Source: Chlorobiota bacterium (lineage in GTDB: Bacteria > Bacteroidota > Ignavibacteria > OLB7). Taken from it: 57,347 nucleotides of DNA. The DNA is taken from NCBI GenBank assembly GCA_028287785.1, contig JAQBOZ010000031.1:1-57347 (forward strand), written 5' to 3'. A program made the translations under genes and the position numbers. Below the pieces are notes generated by a model that worked only from the letters and a program-made list of their open reading frames with translations, did not search any database and was not told the origin of the DNA. Shown here piece by piece: positions 25,853 to 35,751 of this stretch. Each line of letters begins with the position of its first letter. The stretch's first letter is position 1.

Positions 25853-27124
25853 TCAATTGCCGTAACGATATTTCTCTCCCGGCGGAAGGGGAGTGGCAAA
25901 TCGGAAATCGCCGAAGCCGCTCTCATCGAGGAATACCAGCTTGAGGCCCCGATGATAATACTGCCATGTCTCCACCGCCTTTCCGTCGCTGTGAAACGGG
26001 TCGTTCATGGTATTGTCCGGCTGGCCGTAGATCACATAGGCGCGCCCCATATCGGTCAGCCATCCCTGCGCGTAGCTGCGGTAATGCGCGTCGGCATATT
26101 CGATTCTCCTGAAATATTCGTCCATCGCCTCGTTTTCCGCGGTGCCCGGCGTCGGGTCCAGGCGTGACCAGAAATCATCGTAGCGATGCTGCCGTTCGGC
26201 GAGAGATCCGGCGTTTCTGATGTTGTCGATATCGCTCTGCATTGCCACGTAACGAAGCTGTCCCATCTTCTCCTCCAGCTCTTCCTCGCTCAGCGAGACC
26301 GCGTTGCCGCTCCCCTCGATCCTCACCGTCCGTTGCGATGTGGCAAGGGCGCGCGCCGTATCATCGGCGGCGGCGATCCGCAGCTCGACGGTATAGATGC
26401 CGCGCGCGATCGTGGCAATCGGCATCCGCACCCATTGCTGCGAGCGTCCGGCGGGGATCGCCTTCTCGAACAGGCTCCGCGTTCCGACCGGCTTCCCTCC
26501 GTTGCGATATATCGCCTCGATCCTGAATTTTTCCCGGCCGGTGGAGTTATAGGTTTCGAAGAAGAGGAAGTACGCCTCGTCGTCAGGTCGGATGCTCTCC
26601 GAGAGCATCGGTGTGATGGCATAGGTTCCGTGCTCCTCGCGGATCTTCCTCACCAGCAGCAGGCTGCTCATGCCGAACTGCGATGCCCGATAATCGACGG
26701 CGATCACGTTCTGCCTGAGCGGCACCAGGATGTTGGTGCGGAGATCGAGAAGATCGATGCTGGCGGAATAGGTGCCGGCGGGGAGGACCACCTGACGCTG
26801 ATAGAACTCGTAGGATGGCTCGCGGCCGATGGTGGCGCCGTATGATGGCGTTTTCAGCGTCCGCGTGAAGGTGGAATCGTACCACTTCCTGCCATTTCCC
26901 TCCACAAGAATACGCGCCTGGTAGCGGGCCACGTAGATGCCGTTGTTCCGCTCGAAGTTGATGGCGCTGTAGGGGATGGTGAGATAGAGATCGAGCCGTG
27001 TGGAGTCGAGCGATCGTGCGGCAAATGCCAGCGCCTCAAACGAGGGATGCCCCGCTTCCCGCGCCTGCGCGCGCGCAAGGAGAGGGGCCAGAACAAGGAG
27101 AGCGATGATGGAAAATCGTTTCAT
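25853..27124 (-). CDS. GWxTD domain-containing exported protein
   Basis: 423 residues from the ATG at 27124, giving the signal peptide MKRFSIIALLVLAPLLARA. The middle is beta-rich (RLDLYLTIPYSAINFERNN, QRQVVLPAGTYSASIDL, ARGIYTVELRIAA). The C-terminal 110 residues carry the GWxTD domain: AYAQGWLTDMGRAYVIYGQPD is represented by QGWLTDMGRAYVIYGQPD, followed by DGKAVETWQYYHRGLKLVFL and DFRFATPLPPGEKY. The domain is widespread in Bacteroidota, Acidobacteria and Gemmatimonadota, and its function is not known. The protein is probably periplasmic or surface-bound. It lies between rimO and the C39 peptidase gene on one strand, spaced about 130-155 bp each way. Confidence 0.88.
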   Translation of the reverse strand: MKRFSIIALLVLAPLLARAQAREAGHPSFEALAFAARSLDSTRLDLYLTIPYSAINFERNNGIYVARYQARILVEGNGRKWYDSTFTRTLKTPSYGATIGREPSYEFYQRQVVLPAGTYSASIDLLDLRTNILVPLRQNVIAVDYRASQFGMSSLLLVRKIREEHGTYAITPMLSESIRPDDEAYFLFFETYNSTGREKFRIEAIYRNGGKPVGTRSLFEKAIPAGRSQQWVRMPIATIARGIYTVELRIAAADDTARALATSQRTVRIEGSGNAVSLSEEELEEKMGQLRYVAMQSDIDNIRNAGSLAERQHRYDDFWSRLDPTPGTAENEAMDEYFRRIEYADAHYRSYAQGWLTDMGRAYVIYGQPDNTMNDPFHSDGKAVETWQYYHRGLKLVFLDESGFGDFRFATPLPPGEKYRYGN

Positions 27125-27279
27125 GCGGTCGTTGTCTCTGCCGGCCACCGAGGATGTTCAGGGCCGGGCTGAATCTCGGAAGTGATTGGAGATTCCAACG
27201 GAGTTGCCGGGGAACTCCGGGGAGAGTACGATATCCCGCGCCACCGGCCGCGCATGGCGGCCCGTTCCGTCGGGAGCGT

Positions 27280-28605
27280 TCAGAGCAGGCCGGTCGGGGG
27301 GATCAGCTCGGCGAAGAGATCATAATCCACGGCATCGGTGATCTCCACATCGACGAACTCCCCCGGAAGCAGGCGCACCGGGGATGTGACGTATACCTCG
27401 CCATCCACTTCGGGCGCGTCGCGATAACTCCGGCAGATGTATTCCCCCCCGGATTCGCTTTCAACGAACACCCGCTCGCGACCGCCGATCAGCGACTCGT
27501 TCCTGCGGGCGGAAATCGTCCGCTGCAGTTCCATCACACGCTCGATCCTCTCCTGCTTCACCTCGGCCGGGATCGGGTCCTCCAGCGGGTGGGCCGTGGT
27601 ATTCTCCTCCTGCGAATAGGCAAACACCCCGAGGCGTTCAAACTCCGCCTCGGCCACGAAATCGAGCAGCTCCCGGAATTCCGTTTCCCCCTCGTTCGGA
27701 TAGCCGATGATCAGCGTGGTCCTGAGCGCGATATTCGGAACGCCGGCGCGGATTTTTCCGATCAGCTCCATCATCGCGCGGCGCGTGATGCCCCGGCGCA
27801 TCGATTTGAGGACCGGATCGGAGACATGCTGGATCGGCATGTCGATATACTTGCAGATCGTCGGCTGCTCCGCGATCACCGGCAGGATATCCAGCGGGAA
27901 CTTCGCCGGATAGGCGTACATCAGCCGGACCCATTCTATGCCGCGGACCTGCGCCACTTTTTCGAGCAGGGTCGCCAGCTTCCGCTCGCCGTAGAGATCC
28001 AGCCCGTAGTAGGTGGAATCCTGCGCCACCAGCACCAGTTCCTTCACTCCCTCGCTCGCCAGATAGGTTGCTTCCAGGAGGATATCCTCGACCGGACGCG
28101 AGACGTGTCCGCCGCGCATCAGCGGGATGGCGCAGAAGGAGCAGGGGTTGTCGCACCCCTCGGAGATCTTGATGTAGGCCGATTTCGAGCCCTCCGGCAC
28201 AAACCGCTCGCTGATCAGATCGTGCTTCAGATTCGGGTTGATCGTCTTCAGGATGTTGCCGAAATCGGTCACCCCGAAGTATGCGTCCACCTCCGGGATC
28301 TCCTCTTCAAGATCGTTCATGTAGCGCTGCGAGAGGCAGCCGGCCACATAGAGCTGCCCGATCCTCCCCTCGCGCTTCATCGCCGCGGCGGCCAGGATGG
28401 CGTTGACAGATTCCTCCTTGGCAAGGTCGATAAAGCCGCAGGTGTTGATGATCACGGCATCGGCCCCGTCAGCTTCGTCGGCAAGCTGGATGTTGTTCTT
28501 CCGCAGAAGGCCCATCAGCGCCTCGGAGTCCACGGTGTTTTTCGAGCAGCCGAGCGTTACCACGTTGACGCGCTTGGTGGGAAGGGCAATGGAAATTGGA
28601 TTCAT
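27280..28605 (-). CDS. rimO: Ribosomal protein S12 methylthiotransferase RimO
   Basis: 441 residues, full length. The N-terminal UPF0004 domain binds one Fe-S cluster through C20 (LGCSKNTVDSE), C56 (INTCGFI) and C90 (AGCLSQR). The radical-SAM domain has the CxxxCxxC motif at C151/C155/C158 (SEGCDNPCSFCAIP). A TRAM domain closes the protein (GRERVFVESESGGEY, GEFVDVEIT). The TLGCSKNTVDSE sequence and lack of MiaB-specific features identify RimO, which methylthiolates an aspartate of ribosomal protein S12. ATG at 28605 preferred over the in-frame GTG two codons earlier. It lies 77 bp downstream of the giant T9SS gene. Confidence 0.97.
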   Translation of the reverse strand: MNPISIALPTKRVNVVTLGCSKNTVDSEALMGLLRKNNIQLADEADGADAVIINTCGFIDLAKEESVNAILAAAAMKREGRIGQLYVAGCLSQRYMNDLEEEIPEVDAYFGVTDFGNILKTINPNLKHDLISERFVPEGSKSAYIKISEGCDNPCSFCAIPLMRGGHVSRPVEDILLEATYLASEGVKELVLVAQDSTYYGLDLYGERKLATLLEKVAQVRGIEWVRLMYAYPAKFPLDILPVIAEQPTICKYIDMPIQHVSDPVLKSMRRGITRRAMMELIGKIRAGVPNIALRTTLIIGYPNEGETEFRELLDFVAEAEFERLGVFAYSQEENTTAHPLEDPIPAEVKQERIERVMELQRTISARRNESLIGGRERVFVESESGGEYICRSYRDAPEVDGEVYVTSPVRLLPGEFVDVEITDAVDYDLFAELIPPTGLL

Positions 28606-28682
28606 GAGCACAATCTATCCGCCGAAATGAGGAATAAACGAATGACGAATGCAGGAGCTTCCGGGGGCGCGAAACGGAGCAC

Positions 28683-31600
28683 TTACCGGAGTATGATCAC
28701 CTCGCGACGGTCCCGCTGCGTGGGCGTTCGAAGCTCAAGATAGTAGACTCCGCTCGGAAAATCGGTTCCGGAGAGCGTCACAATGTATGAGCGCGCCATC
28801 AGGCCGGCCTCGACCAGCACCGCCGCCTCCCGTCCAAGCTGGTCGAACAGGGTCAGCCGGGCGGGGCCATCCTCCACGGTCGTGAACTCGATCTGCGACC
28901 GGCCCGCGATGGGGTTCGGGGTTACGCTCTTCAGGCCGAAGCCATCGTTGATCCGTATCAGCCTCCCGGTTCCCCCCGCCAGGCAATACCCGTTGAGCAT
29001 GAACAGGCCGGGCGCCACCGAAAGGGTGGCCCGCTTGCTGTCGGTGCCGGATGTATCGCCGGCCGAAATGAGCGTTGTCACCGAATCGCCCAGCATCACC
29101 TCCGCCTCCAGATAGGCCAGGATGCCGGTTCCCGTCAATGGAACGGTGCCGGTCACGGAGAAGGAAACGCTGCCGGGAGAGAAGTTCTGCGATGCCACGG
29201 TCCAGCCGCCGGAAAGGGTGTTCTCCAGCACGATACGGCGGGGAATGAGCATCGAGGGGTTGAACCGCGCGCTCGCGGTGTAGCCAGTGACGGCCGCCTC
29301 GGTCAGATCATTGTTCAGCAGCAGCGGAACATTCACCGTTTCCCCCGGCGCGCCGGAGACGCGACCCCACATCACCACCCCCTGAATGATCCCCAGATCG
29401 AACCCGGTGGCGGCAACCGGCAGGAAGCTGGAATCGCAGAACACCGGCGATCCGATGGTGATGCTGTCGATATAATCACCCGGCGTGAGCGGGGCGAATG
29501 TGATATCCGCCTCCAGCGAATCCCCCGGCGCAAGCGTGACCGGCAGCGCCGGACGGATTCCGCTCACGGTGAACGGCCCGCCGATCGTAAGCTGGTCGAT
29601 CGTGACCGGAGCGGACCCGGTATTGACGATCCATCGCGTGGAGCTTCCGGTTTTCCCCGCCTCCACCTGCACGAACTGCGGCCCGGCGAGCGCAAGCCGC
29701 TGCGATACCCGCGACCCGAGCAGGGTGATCTTCACCGGCGGGTTGATCGGGTCGTTTGTATAGAGCGTCAGCACGCCGGTGATCGAGGCATCCGGCCCGT
29801 TCCCCGGAACAAATCTGATGATGATCGTATCGGATGCGCCGGCCGGGATCGAGGTTGTCGGCGTCGGGCCCTGAAGGATGGCGAAGGCGGCCGTCGGGTC
29901 CTGCGTGCTGATATCCATGTGCTGCACCACCAGCGGGGCCGTGCCGATATTCCTGATGAAGATCGTATCGCGCGCATCCTGGCAGCGCAGAAGGGCCCCG
30001 AACTGGACCGAAAGCGGCGATACATCGATCCCCCCCGCCGTTCCCGTTCCGGTGATGCCCGCCTCCAGCGTGGACGGGCAGGTGGAGTCGGCGGCCAGGA
30101 CAAGTCTGGTTCCGGCGGGGATATCGCCGATCGCCGACGGCGTGAACCTGAGGCCGATCTGCGTGGATGCCCCTGCCGCGATAAACTGCGGGATCTGTCC
30201 CGGATCGATCGTGATGGTGCCGTTCGGCGGCGCGATCTGCGCGTCGGTGATCCAGACGCCGACGCTGTTTCTGTTGGTCAGCGTGGCGCTGCCGGCCGTG
30301 GAGCCGCCCACCGATACAAGGCCGAAATCGACATTGGTGATATCGTATCGCGCCGACGATCGCTCCGCGGTCACCAGCACGGAGTCGCGGATGTTGCAGG
30401 GGGATATCTCGTAGATCAGCCACGCCGAATAGACGCCGTCGGCAATCGGCGCGAATGTCAGATCCACCGCGACCGAGTCCCCCGGCGGGATCGGCGTCTT
30501 TCCCGGCGGGACGAAGGAGTAGGGGGATGTTATGTACACGGCGTCCAGCGTCGCCGTCGCCGTGCCGATATTCCTCAGCCAGAGCTTTCCCTTGCTCGAT
30601 TTACGGCAGGAGAAGATCTGCGGCAGGATCAGATTTCTGGTGGCGGGAACGATGTTCACCGAATCGAGCACCCCCGTCAGGCTTACCTCGAACGTTTCGC
30701 GGTTCGGATCGGTGGTCGTGAAGTCCAGCGTGCCGCTCGATTCCCCCGCATCGAAGGCCGAGTAACGGACGCGGACCGGCCTGGCGCCGCCGGGGGGGAG
30801 CGTAAACTTTGGGGGGATCGGGGAGAGGAGCGTGAAGATGCCATCCCCCGCGGTCGTGATGTTGGTGATATCGATCGGCGCGGTCCCCGCGTTGAAGACC
30901 ACCAGCGAATCATCCACCCAGTTCGGCTGCGAACACGCGGCGATCGTAAACGCGATCTCCGTTCTGGAAACCCCGATGTTGGCGTTGGTGCCGCTTCCGG
31001 TGATGACGTAGCGCGAGCTGTCGGCGCAGGGGGCATCGACGACGATTGCCATCGCGGTCTTCGGGAGCTTGCCGGCCGCGCCCGGCGTGTACTCGATCGT
31101 CACGCGAAGCGTATCGCCGGGGGCCAGCGTTCTGGCGGGCGGAATGGCGGGCTGGATGATCGTCACCTCGGACGATGCCGGCGCTATCACGATCCTGGAG
31201 ATCGTCACCGGCACGGCGCCCGGAGCGCCCGGGTTGGTGATGATGACGGTTTTCCGGGATGACTTGCCGATCTGCACCTCGCCGAACTCCACGTTCGCCG
31301 GCGCCAGCGCCAGCCCTGCGCGGACCACCTGCCCGCGCAGGATCAGCCGGATACGGCGGTTGCAGGGCTGGTAGAGGAGGGAGAGCGTATCGAGAAACGC
31401 CCCCGGCAGGCCGGCATCGAGACGGATCGAAAGATCGCTGGCGGAGGCGGGAGGAAGCTCGCCCGGAAACTCCGCCGGTATCACCACGGAGAATGGGGAG
31501 GCGGAATCCGAATGCGTCACGCCCACGATTGTCCTGGTTGCCCGCTGCGCGTCATTGCGGATCGGGATCGTCCGGAAGCCATCCTTTCCGATGCAGATGG

Positions 31601-34406
31601 TCCCGAACTCCAGAACGCTGTCCGCAACGCTCAACCCCGCCGGGTCCTTGTCGGCGAACAGGTCGATCGCATACGGGTTCTTTCCCCGAAAGCCGTCGTT
31701 GTTCGCGAAGATCAGTTGCGCGGCCGGAACCGTTCCGGCTCCCGCGTAGATCACGCGAACCGTGATGCCGACGGAATCCCCGGCCCGCACCTGCAACGGA
31801 AATCCGAACGCGGCCGGGGTGATCACCGTATAGTTTGCTGCGCCCGGCCCTGAAAGCGTCGGGTTCTGGAGAACGAGCGGCGCGTTCCCGCTGTTCTTTA
31901 CGAAGAACTGTCCGGTGGCCGTATCTCCGCAGGCCAGCCCCGCCAGCTCCCAGGTTTTCCTGGCGCTGATGATCGGCGAGCGGGCGTAGCCCCTGATGAT
32001 CAGCGTGTCCAGTTGATCGCACGGATCGGAGTAGACCCTGTAGCGGATTTCGAATCTCCCGGTATCGACCGGCGTGTAGGTGAACCCGATGATGGCGGAG
32101 TCCAGCCCCTTCTGGATCGATATAAGAGATGGAGCCGTGCGGACCATCGTCCCCGGCCCGATGGAGAAGAAGGGGACGATCGCGTTCAGCGTATCGCGAT
32201 AGCTGTTCAGGTTTCGGTAGACCGCCACTGTGTCGCGCGAGGTCCCCACGTAGACATCACCCAGATCGATGATCTTCTCCCGAAGGGCGCGGAGCCTCGG
32301 CTCCTTTACCACGTCGATGGCGATATCCTTCTGCGGGCTGGCCGGATCGTTGGTCGCCAGACGGAGCGTGGCGCCGGTCGATCCCGCCGGGGCGGCGACG
32401 CCGTTGAAGCTGATCACAAGCCTGCCGGTGCTGTCCGGACGGATGGTATCGGGAAGCGCCGGGGAGACGATCCTGTAGAACCCTCCGTTCGGGCCGATGA
32501 AGCCGGAGCCGGTGCCGATGATCAGCAGGCCGGTGCCGATGTTTCTGATCGGAATGGTGTCATAAAGTATAGTCGGGCAGGTGACGGTGTCCAGCCGATG
32601 GGCCAGCGGCGCCGAGATCACCGGGATCAGATTGAGCCTGACGATGTTGGCGGCCGACTGCGAGAAGATATGGGAGGGGACGCGGGTGGCCTGGGTCGAT
32701 GCCGTGATATCGGCGGCGGGGGTAAGCTGCACGGCGCAGACGTAGGCGATCGAATCGTACGGGAACGCGATTCTGGCGCTCCAGGTGCTGTCCGCCTCAA
32801 CGATCGCGCGGAACGGCGCGGCGAAGTTCCAGCCGGAATTCTCCCCCCTGACGAATACGTAGATCGAGTCGCCGCCGTTGCCCGGCAGATATCTCCCCGT
32901 CCCCCGTATCGTCCAGTTCATGGAGTCCGCGTAGGTCAGCGTGTCGGTGGTCGGCCCGGTAAAGCTGCTGGCGCCCGTGGTCAGCGAAAACGCGCCGGCG
33001 GTGCGCCCATCATGGCGGAAGCGTCCAATGCCACCATCGCCCGCCACGGGAACTCCCACCGCCGATGCCGCCGCCGTGCCATGCAGCCCGCCGCTTACGT
33101 TGATCGTGCCGATCTGCACGCCACGTTTTCCGCCGACCGTGATTCCGCCGCCCGAGCCGCCACCGGAAGGATCGCCGCTCAACGCGCCGTTGAATCCGTT
33201 CTTTCCATCCCCGCCCCGCGCCTCGGCGCTGGAGAGGAGCACGCCCGTTGCGGAGTAGAGCGCAAGCGCGCCGCCGCCGCCGCCACCGACGCTGTCATTC
33301 GGGCCGCCGCTTGCGCCGCCGGCGCCGCCGTGCAGCGGCACGAGCTGAATGTTCCCGATGATCTGGCCGTTGACCGCGTCCGGCGTTCCCGGAGGAAGGC
33401 CGCTCCCCTTGGTCGCGTTGCCACCGCCGCCGAAATGCTGCCCGAAGGCGAGGCCCACGCCAAGGCCTATCTCACCGGCACCGCCGCTCTGGCCGTTGTC
33501 GTCGAACGGATGTCCCGGCGCGCCGGCGTAGAGGCGTTGCGGGCTGAAGATGGCGCTTGCCTTTACATCGTTGATGCCTGCGGCGTTCGCCCCGGTTCCC
33601 TCGCCGAAATTCCCCGCGATTGCCGGGAACAGGGGAACGGCGCTCGATCCCCCCGCGAACCCGCTGCCGAGCGGGATATCGCGTTCCGCCGGCACCGCGG
33701 GGAGGGGGAAGAATGCTCCCCGTCCGCCGTAACCGCCGCCGCCGCCGCCGCCGGGCCCGCCGTTTTTCGACAGAACGCCCGTGGGCGCGCTTGCCACGAT
33801 CGTTGCTCCGGGGCCTATCACGATCCTTCCCCTGCTCAGGATGATCAACGGGAGATATCCCTGGTTGCCGTTGACCGCGGCGTCGGGATCGCGGGTGTCG
33901 ATGGTGTAAACGCCGTTGTTGAGGATCATGCTGTCAACGATCATCGCCCCTCTGCGGGACCGATTGCCCCAGCCGCCGCCGCTTCCTATCACGCCGCCGC
34001 CATCCTTCACGCCGAACGTCTGCGTCGGCTCGATATGAAAGCTGCCGATATCGAACGTGGAGGTGTTCACCCGTACCTGCATCGGCACATCGCCGAGCGG
34101 AGAATTGGGGGAGATGAAGAACTGAAAGGAGATCATCCGCCTGTCCCAGCTTATCACGCCGGGGGATACCCTGATCCTGAGAGAGTCGGCCGGGTTGGTG
34201 AACGTTATCGAAAGAAATGCCGGCGAGACAAGGCCATCGGCCAGCACGAATTTTCCGAGCTGGCCGACCGGGGCGATCACCTCGACATACGTGTTCATCC
34301 CCGGCGTGCCGACATCGGGGATCATATAGATCATCGGCTGCGCCCCGAGCGGCAGGGCCAGCAGAAAGAGCATCGCCAGAAGCGGAAACGTCTGAACTCG
34401 TTTCAT
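28683..34406 (-). CDS. Giant choice-of-anchor-D repeat protein, T9SS-secreted
   Basis: 1907 residues. Signal peptide (MKRVQTFPLLAMLFLLALPLGA). Residues 25-140 are beta-rich; about 140-450 is an unusual Gly-rich region (GGPGGGGGGGYGGRGAF, GGGGNATKGSG, SVGGGGGGALALYS). From about 590 to 1640 there are roughly ten ASPM-SPD2-Hydin/choice-of-anchor-D units, each with an FGxVxVG strand, a Cys before a DT/DS pair, an IRNIGTAPL motif and a PPGDSxxVxxxF motif. A cohesin-like domain (about 1640-1810) and T9SS type A domain (VTPNPIAGRSQIEF, FPSGVYYLEL, final VIILR) close it. It is probably a long fibrous surface protein with the Gly-rich block near the N-terminus. Divergent from xerC. Confidence 0.9.
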   Translation of the reverse strand: MKRVQTFPLLAMLFLLALPLGAQPMIYMIPDVGTPGMNTYVEVIAPVGQLGKFVLADGLVSPAFLSITFTNPADSLRIRVSPGVISWDRRMISFQFFISPNSPLGDVPMQVRVNTSTFDIGSFHIEPTQTFGVKDGGGVIGSGGGWGNRSRRGAMIVDSMILNNGVYTIDTRDPDAAVNGNQGYLPLIILSRGRIVIGPGATIVASAPTGVLSKNGGPGGGGGGGYGGRGAFFPLPAVPAERDIPLGSGFAGGSSAVPLFPAIAGNFGEGTGANAAGINDVKASAIFSPQRLYAGAPGHPFDDNGQSGGAGEIGLGVGLAFGQHFGGGGNATKGSGLPPGTPDAVNGQIIGNIQLVPLHGGAGGASGGPNDSVGGGGGGALALYSATGVLLSSAEARGGDGKNGFNGALSGDPSGGGSGGGITVGGKRGVQIGTINVSGGLHGTAAASAVGVPVAGDGGIGRFRHDGRTAGAFSLTTGASSFTGPTTDTLTYADSMNWTIRGTGRYLPGNGGDSIYVFVRGENSGWNFAAPFRAIVEADSTWSARIAFPYDSIAYVCAVQLTPAADITASTQATRVPSHIFSQSAANIVRLNLIPVISAPLAHRLDTVTCPTILYDTIPIRNIGTGLLIIGTGSGFIGPNGGFYRIVSPALPDTIRPDSTGRLVISFNGVAAPAGSTGATLRLATNDPASPQKDIAIDVVKEPRLRALREKIIDLGDVYVGTSRDTVAVYRNLNSYRDTLNAIVPFFSIGPGTMVRTAPSLISIQKGLDSAIIGFTYTPVDTGRFEIRYRVYSDPCDQLDTLIIRGYARSPIISARKTWELAGLACGDTATGQFFVKNSGNAPLVLQNPTLSGPGAANYTVITPAAFGFPLQVRAGDSVGITVRVIYAGAGTVPAAQLIFANNDGFRGKNPYAIDLFADKDPAGLSVADSVLEFGTICIGKDGFRTIPIRNDAQRATRTIVGVTHSDSASPFSVVIPAEFPGELPPASASDLSIRLDAGLPGAFLDTLSLLYQPCNRRIRLILRGQVVRAGLALAPANVEFGEVQIGKSSRKTVIITNPGAPGAVPVTISRIVIAPASSEVTIIQPAIPPARTLAPGDTLRVTIEYTPGAAGKLPKTAMAIVVDAPCADSSRYVITGSGTNANIGVSRTEIAFTIAACSQPNWVDDSLVVFNAGTAPIDITNITTAGDGIFTLLSPIPPKFTLPPGGARPVRVRYSAFDAGESSGTLDFTTTDPNRETFEVSLTGVLDSVNIVPATRNLILPQIFSCRKSSKGKLWLRNIGTATATLDAVYITSPYSFVPPGKTPIPPGDSVAVDLTFAPIADGVYSAWLIYEISPCNIRDSVLVTAERSSARYDITNVDFGLVSVGGSTAGSATLTNRNSVGVWITDAQIAPPNGTITIDPGQIPQFIAAGASTQIGLRFTPSAIGDIPAGTRLVLAADSTCPSTLEAGITGTGTAGGIDVSPLSVQFGALLRCQDARDTIFIRNIGTAPLVVQHMDISTQDPTAAFAILQGPTPTTSIPAGASDTIIIRFVPGNGPDASITGVLTLYTNDPINPPVKITLLGSRVSQRLALAGPQFVQVEAGKTGSSTRWIVNTGSAPVTIDQLTIGGPFTVSGIRPALPVTLAPGDSLEADITFAPLTPGDYIDSITIGSPVFCDSSFLPVAATGFDLGIIQGVVMWGRVSGAPGETVNVPLLLNNDLTEAAVTGYTASARFNPSMLIPRRIVLENTLSGGWTVASQNFSPGSVSFSVTGTVPLTGTGILAYLEAEVMLGDSVTTLISAGDTSGTDSKRATLSVAPGLFMLNGYCLAGGTGRLIRINDGFGLKSVTPNPIAGRSQIEFTTVEDGPARLTLFDQLGREAAVLVEAGLMARSYIVTLSGTDFPSGVYYLELRTPTQRDRREVIILR

Positions 34407-34700
34407 GAAGAGATTGTTGGATAAGACTGGGGAGGCCGTGCCATCCGGCCCATCGTACGGCTCGGATGGCGGCGGGCGCTCCGTTGCGTGACGCGCTCGC
34501 CGCCGAACCGGTCCGTCTCACGGCGGAAATTGTGCGCGTGGGAATCCGGCCGCCGGTGGGGAATGGCGCGGCCTGAATCACCACGAAGGCCATCACGACC
34601 GGGCCTGTGGTCGATCTCCGGGGATGCTGGAATGCTCGAAGGAATAATGTAGCTTGGCACCACGTTCAATCCCGTTCCCTGAACATAGCGATAAACGATC

Positions 34701-35675
34701 ATGAGCGAAGCGCTGCCGGTGCATATCGCGGTACGGCAATTCCTGGAATATCTGGAAAATGACCGAAACTATTCGCCGAAAACGATCGAGGCGTATCAGG
34801 CCGATCTGTTCGGGTCGGAGAGTTTCGGGCACGGGAACGCCGCTCCGGGGTTCTGCCAGCACCTTGTGCGGGCGCTCGGCATCGACGCGCCGATGCTGAA
34901 CGATGTAACCCAGCGGGAGGTTCGCGGGTATCTTGCCGAGCTTCACCGCCGGGGGATGGCTCGCCGGAGCGTTGCCCGGAAACTGGCGGCGGTGAAATCG
35001 TTTATGAAGTTTCTGATGGCGCGGGATCTTATCGAGGCGAACCCCGCGCGGCTGGTGCAGACCCCGAAGCTGGAAAAGCGCCTGCCGACAGTCCTGAGCG
35101 CCGACGAGGCGCGCGACCTGATGGAGATTCCCGACAGGACGACGGCGGAGGGATGGCGCGACACGGCGATACTGGAGCTGCTCTATTCCACCGGCATCCG
35201 CCGCGCGGAGGTCTGCGGCGCCGAGATGCGGGATCTGGATCTTCGGAGCCACACGCTGAAGGTGATGGGAAAGGGGGGGAAGGAGCGTATCGTGCCGTTC
35301 GGCGATCATGCCTGCGATGCGCTCGGCCAGTATGTTGCGCGGCGCGATGAGCTGCTGCCGGCCGGATCGAAAAGCGGCAGGGTCTTTATCGGCAATCGCG
35401 GCGGGGAGATGTCCGGGGGGGATATCTACCGGATCGTCAGGAAGTATATGTCGCGCGTGACCGAACAGAAGAAGCGGAGCCCGCATGTGTTGCGGCATTC
35501 GTTCGCGACCCATCTGCTCGACGAGGGGGCGGGGCTGCGGGAGGTTGGAGAGCTGCTGGGACACGCATCGCTTTCCAGCACGCAGGTCTACACGCATGTG
35601 ACCATCGAGCGCCTGAAGGAGGCATACTCCAGGGCGCATCCGAGAGCCGGCGGGGATGATACCCGCACGGAATGA
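34701..35675 (+). CDS. xerC: Tyrosine recombinase XerC
   Basis: 324 residues. N-terminal SAM-like core-binding domain (FLEYLENDRNYSPKTIEAY, SVARKLAAVKSFMKFL) and a complete catalytic domain: R167 (STGIRRAEVCG), K191 (GKGGKERIVPF), H262 and R265 (PHVLRHSFATHLL), H288 (LGHASLSS) and nucleophile Y297 (TQVYTH). This is the pattern of XerC/XerD, which resolve chromosome dimers at dif. The N-domain has about 20 extra residues (SESFGHGNAAPGF) compared with typical XerC. The context (next to hpf, no integron or phage genes) favours the housekeeping enzyme; a XerD assignment is also possible. Cytoplasmic. Confidence 0.9.
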   Translation: MSEALPVHIAVRQFLEYLENDRNYSPKTIEAYQADLFGSESFGHGNAAPGFCQHLVRALGIDAPMLNDVTQREVRGYLAELHRRGMARRSVARKLAAVKSFMKFLMARDLIEANPARLVQTPKLEKRLPTVLSADEARDLMEIPDRTTAEGWRDTAILELLYSTGIRRAEVCGAEMRDLDLRSHTLKVMGKGGKERIVPFGDHACDALGQYVARRDELLPAGSKSGRVFIGNRGGEMSGGDIYRIVRKYMSRVTEQKKRSPHVLRHSFATHLLDEGAGLREVGELLGHASLSSTQVYTHVTIERLKEAYSRAHPRAGGDDTRTE

Positions 35676-35751
35676 AACGAGCCGGAATACCAATGATTAC
35701 CGATCGCGCACGTAGAAGAGATCATCACCTCCTCCGCTCCGGAGCCATCCG

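Noticed and set aside
32013-34424. 803-codon open frame opposite the giant T9SS gene
   Set aside because: It is an antisense shadow: Arg/Asp/Gly-rich, no recognisable domain, and created by the strong GC codon bias and Gly/Pro content of the real gene.
34407-34700. Divergent spacer between the giant T9SS gene and xerC as an origin or dif site
   Set aside because: No DnaA-box cluster and no dif-like 28-bp palindrome could be seen; only GC-rich hairpins.
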